Shown here: one piece after another, positions 57,133 through 64,000 of the stretch
How positions within the stretch are numbered: position 1 is the first letter of the stretch
How the letters are laid out: every line of letters starts with the position of its first letter
Source: Planctomycetota bacterium
GTDB lineage: Bacteria > Planctomycetota > Phycisphaerae > UBA1845 > UTPLA1
Length of the DNA stretch: 64,000 bases
Direction of reading: 5' to 3'
Assembly (NCBI GenBank): GCA_003576905.1
Contig: QEVG01000006.1
Coordinates: forward strand, 99,912-163,911
Position numbers and translations under genes: made by a program
The notes under the pieces: generated by a model
The model's database searches: none
Seen by the model: only the letters and a program-made list of their open reading frames with translations
Told to the model about the DNA's origin: nothing

Positions 57133-57405
57133 ATGTCGATGGACCGTTCACTCAAGAGCAAGGCCTCCCTGTCGCGTCACCGCAACGTCCTTACGCGAAC
57201 CGAGCGTATCAAGCGACTCCGCGATGAGGAGCGCTTCAAGGACGGGATGACGCCGGTCGGCCTGCCCAAGGTCGCGAACCGCAAGGCCCCCGTCGCCGGC
57301 AAGGGCAAGAAGGGACCGGCCAAGGAAGGCGAAGCTGCTGCTGCCCCGGGCGCACCGGCACCGGCTGCCGCCCCCGCCGCGAAGTCCGCTCCGGCCAAGA
57401 AATAA
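57133..57405 (+). CDS. Small basic protein of PVC-type family
   Basis: 90 residues: MSMDRSLKSKASLSRHRNVL, then TRTERIKRLRDEERF, GLPKVANRK, and a Lys/Ala/Pro-rich tail. This pattern matches what I know of a small basic protein family of Planctomycetes, Verrucomicrobia and Chlamydiae, thought to be ribosome- or nucleic-acid-associated; the role is unproven. The tail is longer and more Ala/Pro-rich than the core and probably disordered. Confidence 0.75.
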   Translation: MSMDRSLKSKASLSRHRNVLTRTERIKRLRDEERFKDGMTPVGLPKVANRKAPVAGKGKKGPAKEGEAAAAPGAPAPAAAPAAKSAPAKK

Positions 57406-57518
57406 ATAGTCTCCACGCATCCCGCGCGGCCGGCACCTTCAGCGGTGCAATCGAAAGGGGCGCGGCTGCGCGGCGCTTCGCGATCCAGCCCGGCCCTCGC
57501 CCTTTTCGCCCCGATATA

Positions 57519-58637
57519 ATGGACACCTCCAGACTCCTCGCCGGCCGCACGCGTAAAGTCGAGTTCTCCGGCATCCGCAAGTTCTTCGACATGGCCGCGC
57601 GGATAAAGAACCCGTGCGACCTCTCCATCGGCCTCCCAGACTACGACGCCCCGGAGCCTGTCAAGGACGCCGCAATCGCCGCCATCCGCGCCGGAAAGAA
57701 CAGGTACACACCCAGCTCCGGCATGCCCGAACTCCGACAGCGCCTCGTCGATCAGCTCAAGCGCGCTACCGGGCTCGACCGCTCGATCCTGATTACCTCC
57801 GGCGTGTCCGGCGGGCTGACACTCGCCCTGCTCGCCACGATGGACCCCGGCGACGAGGCCGTCTTCCTGGACCCCTACTTCGTCTCCTACCTTCAGCTCG
57901 TTCACATGGTCGGCGGCGTGCCCAGGCCCGTCCCCTCCTACCCGGACTTCGCCTTTAACCCCGAAAGAGTCGAAGCCGCCATCACCCCCCGAACCAAGGT
58001 CCTCATGATCAACACCCCCGGCAACCCGACCGGGCGTGTCATGACCCAGCCCGAGGTGGAGGCGGCGGCGGCCCTGGCCAGGAAGCACAACCTCGTGCTG
58101 ATCGCAGACGAGATCTACGACAAGCTCTGCTACGACGGGCCGAACCCCAGCCCGATGGCCCTCGCCCCGGACCATACTGTCGTCCTCGGAGGCTACGGCA
58201 AGACCTACGGCATCACGGGCTGGCGCATGGGCTACGCCGCGGGCCCGGCGTGGCTCATCGAGGAGATGACGAAGTTTCACCAGTACACGTACGTCTGTGC
58301 CCCGTCCATGGCACAGGCCGCGACCCTCGCCGCCCTCGACACCGACGTCAGCGGCCACCGCCGCGACTACGCCGCCAAGCGCGACCTGGTATGCAGGCTG
58401 CTGGCCCCCCGCTTCGCCTTCGAGCGCCCCTCCGGCGGCTTTTATGTCTTCCCGGAGGCCCCCAGGAGCTACCCCAGCGCCACCGCCTTCTGCGAAGCCT
58501 CACTCGCAGAGGGCGTCATCGTCATCCCCGGCGGCATCTTCTCCGGGCGTGACACCCACTTCCGCATCAGCTACGCCACCACCGACGAAAACATCCACCG
58601 CGGCTGCGAAGTCCTCTCCCGACTCGCTCAACGCTGA
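57519..58637 (+). CDS. Class I/II aminotransferase
   Basis: 372-residue fold-type I PLP enzyme of the aspartate-aminotransferase family: LSIGLPDYDAPEPV, TSGVSGGLTLAL, NTPGNPTGRVM, ADEIYDKLCYDG, and the PLP lysine in GGYGKTYGITGWRMGY. It likely transfers amino groups between an amino acid and a 2-oxo acid; the exact substrate is not clear. A perfect TATAAT (57515-57520) overlaps the ATG, probably by chance, since homologous sequence extends right to this start and no -35 is seen. Confidence 0.88.
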   Translation: MDTSRLLAGRTRKVEFSGIRKFFDMAARIKNPCDLSIGLPDYDAPEPVKDAAIAAIRAGKNRYTPSSGMPELRQRLVDQLKRATGLDRSILITSGVSGGLTLALLATMDPGDEAVFLDPYFVSYLQLVHMVGGVPRPVPSYPDFAFNPERVEAAITPRTKVLMINTPGNPTGRVMTQPEVEAAAALARKHNLVLIADEIYDKLCYDGPNPSPMALAPDHTVVLGGYGKTYGITGWRMGYAAGPAWLIEEMTKFHQYTYVCAPSMAQAATLAALDTDVSGHRRDYAAKRDLVCRLLAPRFAFERPSGGFYVFPEAPRSYPSATAFCEASLAEGVIVIPGGIFSGRDTHFRISYATTDENIHRGCEVLSRLAQR

Positions 58638-58689
58638 ACACGCTACACGTGCATTTAGTACAATTCAACGCCGCCCCCGTGCGCGCAAC

Positions 58690-58796
58690 AAAAAAGCCGC
58701 AGGTCGTTTGTGCGAGCTGCGGCGGTCGCCTTTCGGCGGTGCCTGCGAATCTTTCGTCTTGTTGCGAAAAACCGCAGACCGGGGTCGATTACACTT
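58690..58796 (-). ncRNA. tracrRNA of the type II-C CRISPR system
   Basis: Read leftwards from about 58796. The anti-repeat (58795-58761) matches the repeat at 63944-63979: a 17-bp perfect block AGTGTAATCGACCCCGG, one mismatch, then CTGCG pairing, a bulge and CGCAAC/GTTGCG pairing, 28 paired bases in all. The tail then starts AAGACGAAAG, like the AAGG of other tracrRNAs. It contains a CGCC-GAAA-GGCG hairpin (58738-58727). It ends in a GC stem (58723-58696) followed by TTTTTT (58695-58690). Predicted length about 107 nt. Confidence 0.88.
58696..58723 (-). terminator. Terminator of tracrRNA
   Basis: GCCGCAG/CTGCGGC (7 bp), a G-G mismatch (C-C on the minus strand), then TCG/CGA and a 6-nt loop; six T follow on the minus strand. 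Confidence 0.85.
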
Positions 58797-58823
58797 GGCA
58801 AGACCGTAACAGATTTGGATAAT
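58795..58823 (+). promoter_or_regulatory. cas9 promoter
   Basis: TTGGCA (58795-58800), 17-bp spacer, GATAAT (58818-58823); five of six matches in each box. Start near 58830, 37 nt before the ATG. Confidence 0.75.
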
Positions 58824-58831
58824 CTCGTCAA
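58803..58831 (-). promoter_or_regulatory. tracrRNA promoter
   Basis: On the minus strand, TTGACG (58826-58831), 17-bp spacer, TACGGT (58803-58808). The predicted start, about 58796, falls at the first base of the anti-repeat. It overlaps the cas9 promoter almost fully on the opposite strand. Confidence 0.75.
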
Positions 58832-58866
58832 GGGTTATTTACTACTAATCGGTAGCGGGGCCAGCG

Positions 58867-61800
58867 ATGATCGTCTTGGGTCTAGACATCGGCAGCAATT
58901 CCGTAGGTAGCGCCTGGGTGGACACTGAAAACAAGGTAGTCCGCCTTGCGGCCAGCGTCTTTCCCGCCGGGGTGGACGAACAGGAGGACAAGCGCGGCGC
59001 ACCCAAGAACCAGGCGCGTCGGATGACTCGTTCTCAGCGGCGGAACATCCACCGCCGTGCGATGCGGAAGCGCCGTATCGTCAACTTCCTGATGGACCAA
59101 GGACTGCTCCCGCGCGAAACCGCGGCGTTGAGCGGTCTGTACGATTCCGATCCGTGGGCGGTGCGGCGAAAGGCGCTGAAAGAACCGTTGACGGTGCACG
59201 AGTTCGGCCGCGTGGTCGTTCATCTTTCGCAGCGCCGAGGAGCAGTGGGTGTGACCACGGACCCGGACGACCCCGACGAAGGCAAGGTCAAGGAGGGGAT
59301 GGATCGGCTCAACAAGCTCATGCAGGAGCGGGACGCGGAGACCATCGGCCAATTGATGGCCGACCTGATCGACGAACGTCGGCGATCGCATGTCGGCGTC
59401 TCATGGAACGAGCCAGTTCGCAATCGGCAGTATCGCATCGCTGAAGCAGATCAGCTCTTCGCCGGACGTGAGTTGATCCGCAAGGAGTTCCACACGATCG
59501 TCGAGAGACAGCGGTCCTTCAAAGGCTCCGAACTCGCTGCCATGCTGACTGATACGTTATTCAGAGAATTGGACGATCCTCGGCAGACCGATGCCTGGCG
59601 TCATCGCGGCCTGCTCTTCGGCCAGCGCCGCACCTATTGGGACACCGGCACGCTGGGCCGATGCGACCTGGAGCCGACGGAACGCTGCGCGCCCATTGCG
59701 GATCGCCACGCCAGTTATTACCGCGTGGTCGAGACAGTTAACAACATCATTATTCGAACACTTGGACAATCCGATAGGCCCCTGAGTGAGCAACAGCGCG
59801 AAGATGTGAAAAAACTGCTCCGCGGTCCCCTCGGCGAGCGAAAGTCTAAGGGAAAGTTGATTCCCAAGACTTCGGTTTCCGCGTCTGACATTCGCCAGGC
59901 CCTCGGCCTGGGTAAACGCAAAGGCAAGAGCGATCCAGTTCAACTCAGCATCGAGGCCGACGAGGATCGCGATATCAATACCGACTGGTTTCACCGCGAA
60001 ATCGTCCATGGCGGCATCGGCGAAGTCGTGTGGAACAGTTGGGACGAATCCCGAAGAGAAGGTGTCAATCGCGCCATACTCAAGTTCGACCCGGACGAAC
60101 CGGACGACGCATCCCGACTCCGCAAAGGAGCAATGGAGTGGTGGGAATTGGACGCCGCTGCGGCGGATCGACTCGTTGAGGCGTGGAAGAATCGCCCCAG
60201 GCTTGAAAAACGCCTCAACCTCTCACGCCGTGCGATCCGGAACCTTCTTCCCTTCATGGAAGCCTTCGACAATGCCACCAACCGCTGGCCCACGCAACAG
60301 GAAGCCCGAAAGGCTTTCGCCAAGACCCTGACCGACAAGCACGCCCGCCGGCGTTATGAGACCGCCGCGCCGGGGCTCACTGCGCGCGACCGCTACTACA
60401 TGCGCCAGAAGAAGCACCAGATCACGGAAGGCACCCCGGCATTGCCGCCTGCTCCGACGCTCTCTAACCCGGTAGTACGCAAGGCGATTCACGAAGTCCG
60501 AAGGCACGTCATCGCGTATCTGCGTCAGTACGGTCGCAAGCCCGACCGTGTCGTCATTGAAATGGCCCGCGTCACCAAGCAATCCGAGCGCCAGCGGAAC
60601 GACGCCCTGGCGCGAAACCGCGCGCGTGACAAGATTCGTAAGAACATTATTGACGAAGTCCTGCCGACGGCCTTCGGCACTGCTGTGTCTCGATTGTCGC
60701 TCAACCAGCAACGCTCGGCCGTCGAGCGCGTGATCCTGGCGCGGCAGCAGACCCAGATTTGCCCCTATTGCGGAAAAGCCGGCCTGACCGAGAAGATCGC
60801 CGCAAAGGGCGACGACCTTGAAATCGACCACATCGTCCCCTACAGCCGCTGCGGGGACAACAGCCTCAACAACAAGGTGCTTGTTCACCGCGAATGCAAT
60901 CGCGGAAAAGCGAATCATACTCCTCGTGAATGGTGGCGCGCTGAATTCGACGAGCGCATTCAATTCGCGGAAAAACTCTTCAAGGACGCGGAGCCTGAAA
61001 AGGGAGATTACTTCCGCAAGCGCGATTTCGACCGAAAGTGGCAGAACTTCACCCGCGAAATCCGCGAAGGCGAAGAGTGGAAAAACTCGCAGCTCTCCGA
61101 CACGGCCTACGCCGCCCGGCAGGTCGCCGCCTACCTCGCCGACGCGCTGTACGACGGTCGCGGCCTGCCCGAGCGCGGCGACGGCGCAGATAGGCAGAGG
61201 ATTTTCTTCACGATGGGCCGTTTCACGTCAATGCTTCGCAGAGACTGGCAACTCTTCGAAACTCTGAAGCCGGACTCCGGCGGCATGAGCGCTGACGAGG
61301 AGTTGCTGCTGGCCGAAAAGAATCGTGGCGATCACCGACAACATGCCCTCGATGCGGTTGCAATTGCACTCACCGAGCCCGACATCAAGAACCGACTCTC
61401 ATCCTGGGCCGCGAGCGCTGCGGAATACCATGAAAAATTCGGAAAATGGCCGCGCCGCGATGCGATAATCCCTCCATGGGCCGACATTCCCACTTTTCGC
61501 CGACAGATACTTGCGCTGGTTTATGATCGATTCGATGGTATCTCATCAGAATCAGCGGTGGAGCACAAGCGACTCACGGTGGCCCATCGACCGGTGAAAC
61601 GGCGGCTCGTGGGGGCTTTCCACGAGGCCACTCTCTATGGCCCAGTCGTCGAACCGTTGCCGCCGCACCGCACCGAGAATGCCGAAACACTCTACACGAA
61701 TCGGATAAGCGCCGATCGACTCAAGCCCAACCACCTTCGTGTTCCCGAAGGCTGGGATCAACAAAGCGTATTGTTGGACAACAAATCACTCCCACTGAAC

Positions 61801-62571
61801 GAAAACCGCCGTATTCGCCGGCAACTTGCGTCGATGCCAGATCCGCCGCCCGGAAAGTCTGGTATCGTCCGAGACCGCGCACTGCGCGATCGGCTGCGAA
61901 AGTGTCTTCGAGCCGACGGTCTGGACCCAGACGACTTCACCGCTAACCAGCTGAAGCCTCTCATCAAAGAAGGTAGGCTCACGATGGCCAGCGGTGTACC
62001 CATCAAAGGCGTGGTTCTGCTCCGGACCAATACTGATCCGATAATCATGCCGCGCAAGCGCTGGGACGCCGCAACCAACCGAATGGTGATCGATGAAGAC
62101 CCGCGGACGAAGCGCGTCTATATCGGCGGAAACAACCACCACATCGAGATCCGAGAAGACGACAGGGGAAGATGGACGGGCGCCATCGTCACAACCTACG
62201 ATGCCGCGCGACGCGTCCGCATCCACAAGCGCGACGCCGTCGATCGATCCGACAATGCCGACGGACGATTTGTCATGTCGCTCGCCGAAGGTGAAATGGT
62301 CCACATGAAGCACCCGCAAAAGGGCTACATGGACTACTTTGTCGTCTTCAAGCTCGACAAGCCCAGAACTGTCCAGTTCATTCATCACTGGGACGCTCGC
62401 CCAAGCGGCGAGCGCAAGGACTTGGACGGCAAGCCGATTCCCGGCTCGGCCCGTGAAGAGATTCCCATAGTCGTTGGCAAGCTCAAGGACCTCGGCCCCG
62501 AACCGGGCAAACCACCCCTAAAAGTCCGCGTCGGGCCGCTTGGGGACGTTACTGTGCTTGAAAAGGACTGA
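58867..62571 (+). CDS. cas9: Cas9 endonuclease (type II-C)
   Basis: RNA-guided DNA nuclease, 1,234 residues. RuvC-I LGLDIGSNSVG (Asp7); Arg-rich bridge helix (ARRMTRSQRRNIHRRAMRKRR region, about 50-72); REC lobe to about 550; RuvC-II VVIEMAR (Glu565); HNH with EIDHIVPYSR (Asp654, His655) and CNRGKAN (Asn678); RuvC-III DHRQHALDA (His826, Asp829); then a long C-terminal wedge/PAM-interacting part (about 900-1234). All catalytic residues are present. HNH begins with CPYC and has CNRGK, a partial zinc-site pattern. Larger than many II-C Cas9s. The ribosome site is weak. No csn2 or cas4, which fits II-C. Confidence 0.96.
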   Translation: MIVLGLDIGSNSVGSAWVDTENKVVRLAASVFPAGVDEQEDKRGAPKNQARRMTRSQRRNIHRRAMRKRRIVNFLMDQGLLPRETAALSGLYDSDPWAVRRKALKEPLTVHEFGRVVVHLSQRRGAVGVTTDPDDPDEGKVKEGMDRLNKLMQERDAETIGQLMADLIDERRRSHVGVSWNEPVRNRQYRIAEADQLFAGRELIRKEFHTIVERQRSFKGSELAAMLTDTLFRELDDPRQTDAWRHRGLLFGQRRTYWDTGTLGRCDLEPTERCAPIADRHASYYRVVETVNNIIIRTLGQSDRPLSEQQREDVKKLLRGPLGERKSKGKLIPKTSVSASDIRQALGLGKRKGKSDPVQLSIEADEDRDINTDWFHREIVHGGIGEVVWNSWDESRREGVNRAILKFDPDEPDDASRLRKGAMEWWELDAAAADRLVEAWKNRPRLEKRLNLSRRAIRNLLPFMEAFDNATNRWPTQQEARKAFAKTLTDKHARRRYETAAPGLTARDRYYMRQKKHQITEGTPALPPAPTLSNPVVRKAIHEVRRHVIAYLRQYGRKPDRVVIEMARVTKQSERQRNDALARNRARDKIRKNIIDEVLPTAFGTAVSRLSLNQQRSAVERVILARQQTQICPYCGKAGLTEKIAAKGDDLEIDHIVPYSRCGDNSLNNKVLVHRECNRGKANHTPREWWRAEFDERIQFAEKLFKDAEPEKGDYFRKRDFDRKWQNFTREIREGEEWKNSQLSDTAYAARQVAAYLADALYDGRGLPERGDGADRQRIFFTMGRFTSMLRRDWQLFETLKPDSGGMSADEELLLAEKNRGDHRQHALDAVAIALTEPDIKNRLSSWAASAAEYHEKFGKWPRRDAIIPPWADIPTFRRQILALVYDRFDGISSESAVEHKRLTVAHRPVKRRLVGAFHEATLYGPVVEPLPPHRTENAETLYTNRISADRLKPNHLRVPEGWDQQSVLLDNKSLPLNENRRIRRQLASMPDPPPGKSGIVRDRALRDRLRKCLRADGLDPDDFTANQLKPLIKEGRLTMASGVPIKGVVLLRTNTDPIIMPRKRWDAATNRMVIDEDPRTKRVYIGGNNHHIEIREDDRGRWTGAIVTTYDAARRVRIHKRDAVDRSDNADGRFVMSLAEGEMVHMKHPQKGYMDYFVVFKLDKPRTVQFIHHWDARPSGERKDLDGKPIPGSAREEIPIVVGKLKDLGPEPGKPPLKVRVGPLGDVTVLEKD

Positions 62572-62620
62572 AAGCCGCGCCCTTTTCGGCCCGATATCCG
62601 AACCGCCGGAGCATCGGGCC

Positions 62621-63562
62621 GTGATCAAGCGAACCATTGAAATCTCGCAACGGGCCGCGTATCTGGCCGTACGAAACGGCCAACTGCTGATCCATCCTCG
62701 CGACGGGGACCGTGACGCCCTGCTTGGACAGACGCCATGCGAGGACGTTGGCGTTCTGCTCGTCGATCATCCCGCCGTCACTTACTCCCACGCCGCTCTG
62801 GCCGCACTGCTCGAACACGATGCCGCCGTCGTTCTATGCGGCCGCGACCACCTGCCGGCCGGGCTGTTGCTTCCGATCGGCGAGCATTCGCAGGTCGTCT
62901 GGCGCATTCGCCTGCAACTGGCTGCGAAACGCCCTCTCCGAAAGCGCCTCTGGCGGCAGATCGTCCGGGCCAAGGTCCGCGCCCAGGCGCTCAACCTCCC
63001 CAGCGGGTCCGACACCAGATCGAAGCTCCTCGCACTCGCGCGAAACATTCGCTCTGGCGACCCCGAGAACATCGAAGCGCAGGCCGCCCGCGCCTACTGG
63101 AACGCGTGGCGAAGCGCGCTGGGCGGGACGGACTTCCAACCCGCAAACAGCTCCTTCCGGCGCGACCCCGACGGGCCACCACCCAACAACCTCCTCAACT
63201 ACGGCTACGCCGTCCTCCGTGCGGCCGTGGCGCGTGCCATCGTCGCTGCCGGGCTCCTGCCTGCCATCGGCATTCACCACCGGCACCGCGCCAACGCTTT
63301 CTGTCTCGCCGACGATCTCGTGGAGCCGCTCCGGCCGATGGTTGATGTGCGCGTGGCAGATCTCGTCCGGGGCGGGGAGACGGAGCTTTCACCCGACGCC
63401 AAGCGCGGGCTTCTGGAATTATTGACGGTAGAGGTCCGCGCCGGCGACCAGACCGGCCCCCTCATGGTCGCCCTGCACCGGTACGCGGCGTCCTTTGTGA
63501 AGTGCCTTGAGGGCCTGTCTGAGCGCCTGGAGATTCCCATGCGCGCCGGCGAGAACGATTGA
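62621..63562 (+). CDS. cas1: Cas1 integrase
   Basis: Spacer-integration nuclease, 313 residues from a GTG at 62621 that gives the usual II-C opening VIKRTIEIS; GGAG lies nine bases upstream. Likely metal/catalytic residues are Glu152 (IEAQAARAYW), His219/His220 (GIHHRHRANAF) and Glu235 (LADDLVEPLRP). A longer frame beginning inside cas9 is open but its first 27 codons are not Cas1-like. It works with Cas2 as a Cas1-Cas2 complex. Confidence 0.95.
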   Translation: MIKRTIEISQRAAYLAVRNGQLLIHPRDGDRDALLGQTPCEDVGVLLVDHPAVTYSHAALAALLEHDAAVVLCGRDHLPAGLLLPIGEHSQVVWRIRLQLAAKRPLRKRLWRQIVRAKVRAQALNLPSGSDTRSKLLALARNIRSGDPENIEAQAARAYWNAWRSALGGTDFQPANSSFRRDPDGPPPNNLLNYGYAVLRAAVARAIVAAGLLPAIGIHHRHRANAFCLADDLVEPLRPMVDVRVADLVRGGETELSPDAKRGLLELLTVEVRAGDQTGPLMVALHRYAASFVKCLEGLSERLEIPMRAGEND

Positions 63563-63565
63563 GCC

Positions 63566-63895
63566 ATGTTCATCAGCGGGTACCGTTGCATGTGGGTCGT
63601 CGCCATGTTTGATTTGCCGGTGGACACGAAATCGGCGCGGAAGGCCTACGCGCAGTTTCGCAAGGCTCTTCTTAAGGATGGCTTTTCCCGAATGCAGTTC
63701 TCAGTGTATATTCGCCATTGCGCAAGCGAGGAGAACGCCGATGTGCATGTGCAGCGCGTGCAGGGATTTCTGCCGGACGACGGAGAGGTGCGCGTCCTCA
63801 CCATCACCGACAAGCAGTTCGAGCGCATGCGCGTTTTCTGGGGAAAACGCCGCAAACTCCCGGCTCGACCTCCCCAGCAACTCGAACTTTTCTGA
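63566..63895 (+). CDS. cas2: Cas2
   Basis: 109 residues, ferredoxin-like fold with VAMFDLPVDT (Asp16) and a C-terminal PPQQLELF tail common in type II Cas2. Starts three bases after the cas1 stop. Partner of Cas1 in spacer acquisition. Confidence 0.95.
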   Translation: MFISGYRCMWVVAMFDLPVDTKSARKAYAQFRKALLKDGFSRMQFSVYIRHCASEENADVHVQRVQGFLPDDGEVRVLTITDKQFERMRVFWGKRRKLPARPPQQLELF

Positions 63896-63943
63896 CTGGG
63901 CCTGCTCGCAAATCCTTCGCGGAAAGCCGTTTACGCCGGAGCT

Positions 63944-64000
63944 AGTGTAATCGACCCCGGCCTGCGAGCAATCCGCAACTCCGCACGCGATGCTATGATT
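63944..64000 (-). CRISPR. CRISPR array edge: one 36-bp repeat and 21 bases of a spacer
   Basis: The repeat occupies 63944-63979. Read on the minus strand it starts GTTGCGGATTGCTCGCAGG and ends GATTACACT. Its limits were set by pairing with the tracrRNA anti-repeat and by the usual 36-bp length and GTTG start; no second copy is in the window to confirm. 63980-64000 would be the beginning of a spacer. The array continues past the edge. It lies 48 bp after cas2. Confidence 0.75.

Noticed and set aside
57515..57520. TATAAT overlapping the aminotransferase ATG as a promoter
   Set aside because: No -35 box, and the transcript would start after the ATG while family similarity reaches the start.
58761..58866. 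tracrRNA on the plus strand running into cas9
   Set aside because: The plus-strand pairing geometry is possible, but there is no terminator and no normal tail, while the minus strand has promoter, tail and terminator.
62540..62620. Cas1 start inside cas9 (TTG)
   Set aside because: The 27 extra residues are unlike Cas1, and a GTG with GGAG gives the standard N-terminus.

Overview
The window reads as a high-GC bacterial chromosome segment, most likely from a planctomycete (Planctomycetota, plausibly Phycisphaerae or a relative). The evidence is a PEP-CTERM exported protein, a long Cys-rich dockerin-bearing secreted protein, an ECF sigma factor next to a WD40-repeat serine/threonine kinase, a fused membrane/spermidine-synthase/TPR protein, and a small basic protein that looks like a family I associate with the Planctomycetes-Verrucomicrobia-Chlamydiae group. 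The species cannot be read from the sequence. No rRNA or tRNA gene and no insertion sequence was recognised.

Layout. 1-6.6 kb is a minus-strand run: TPR protein, gyrA, comF-like, hpf, ptsN, ptsH and ptsI (ptsI is cut by the window edge). 6.7-11.5 kb holds a PEP-CTERM protein with its own promoter and terminator, hslV, and small exported proteins. 11.7-22.4 kb is housekeeping: an ApgM-like phosphomutase, pyruvate kinase, a glycosyltransferase/ABC-2 permease pair, YchF, KtrB/KtrA potassium uptake, pyrophosphatase, a TPR protein and ndk. 22.5-31.5 kb has the spermidine-synthase fusion, threonine synthase with a second fold-type-II PLP enzyme, and an NfeD-like/flotillin pair closed by a clear terminator. 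31.5-41.7 kb has membrane and envelope proteins (DUF1648-like, YihY with a winged-helix tail, a 1,223-residue AsmA-like protein), then the kinase and its sigma factor. 41.9-45.2 kb is the Cys-rich dockerin protein. 45.5-54.1 kb mixes stress, glycosyltransferase and proteostasis genes (GlsB-like, DinB, two glycosyltransferases, a 38-residue peptide gene, Lon, Hsp20, sugar isomerase). 54.3-58.6 kb has ferritin, selD, an SPOR-like membrane protein, the small basic protein and an aminotransferase.

The most interesting parts are two. First, 58.69-64.0 kb is a compact type II-C CRISPR-Cas locus: cas9 (1,234 aa), cas1, cas2 and the first repeat of an array at the window edge. A tracrRNA gene can be read directly upstream of cas9 on the opposite strand. 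It has a promoter, an anti-repeat matching the terminal repeat, a GAAA-capped hairpin and a terminator with a U-tract. Its promoter overlaps a good cas9 promoter on the other strand. Second, selD carries an in-frame UGA exactly at the catalytic Cys position, followed by a bacterial SECIS-like hairpin. It is therefore a selenocysteine-containing selenophosphate synthetase whose first ~36 codons an ordinary gene caller would drop.
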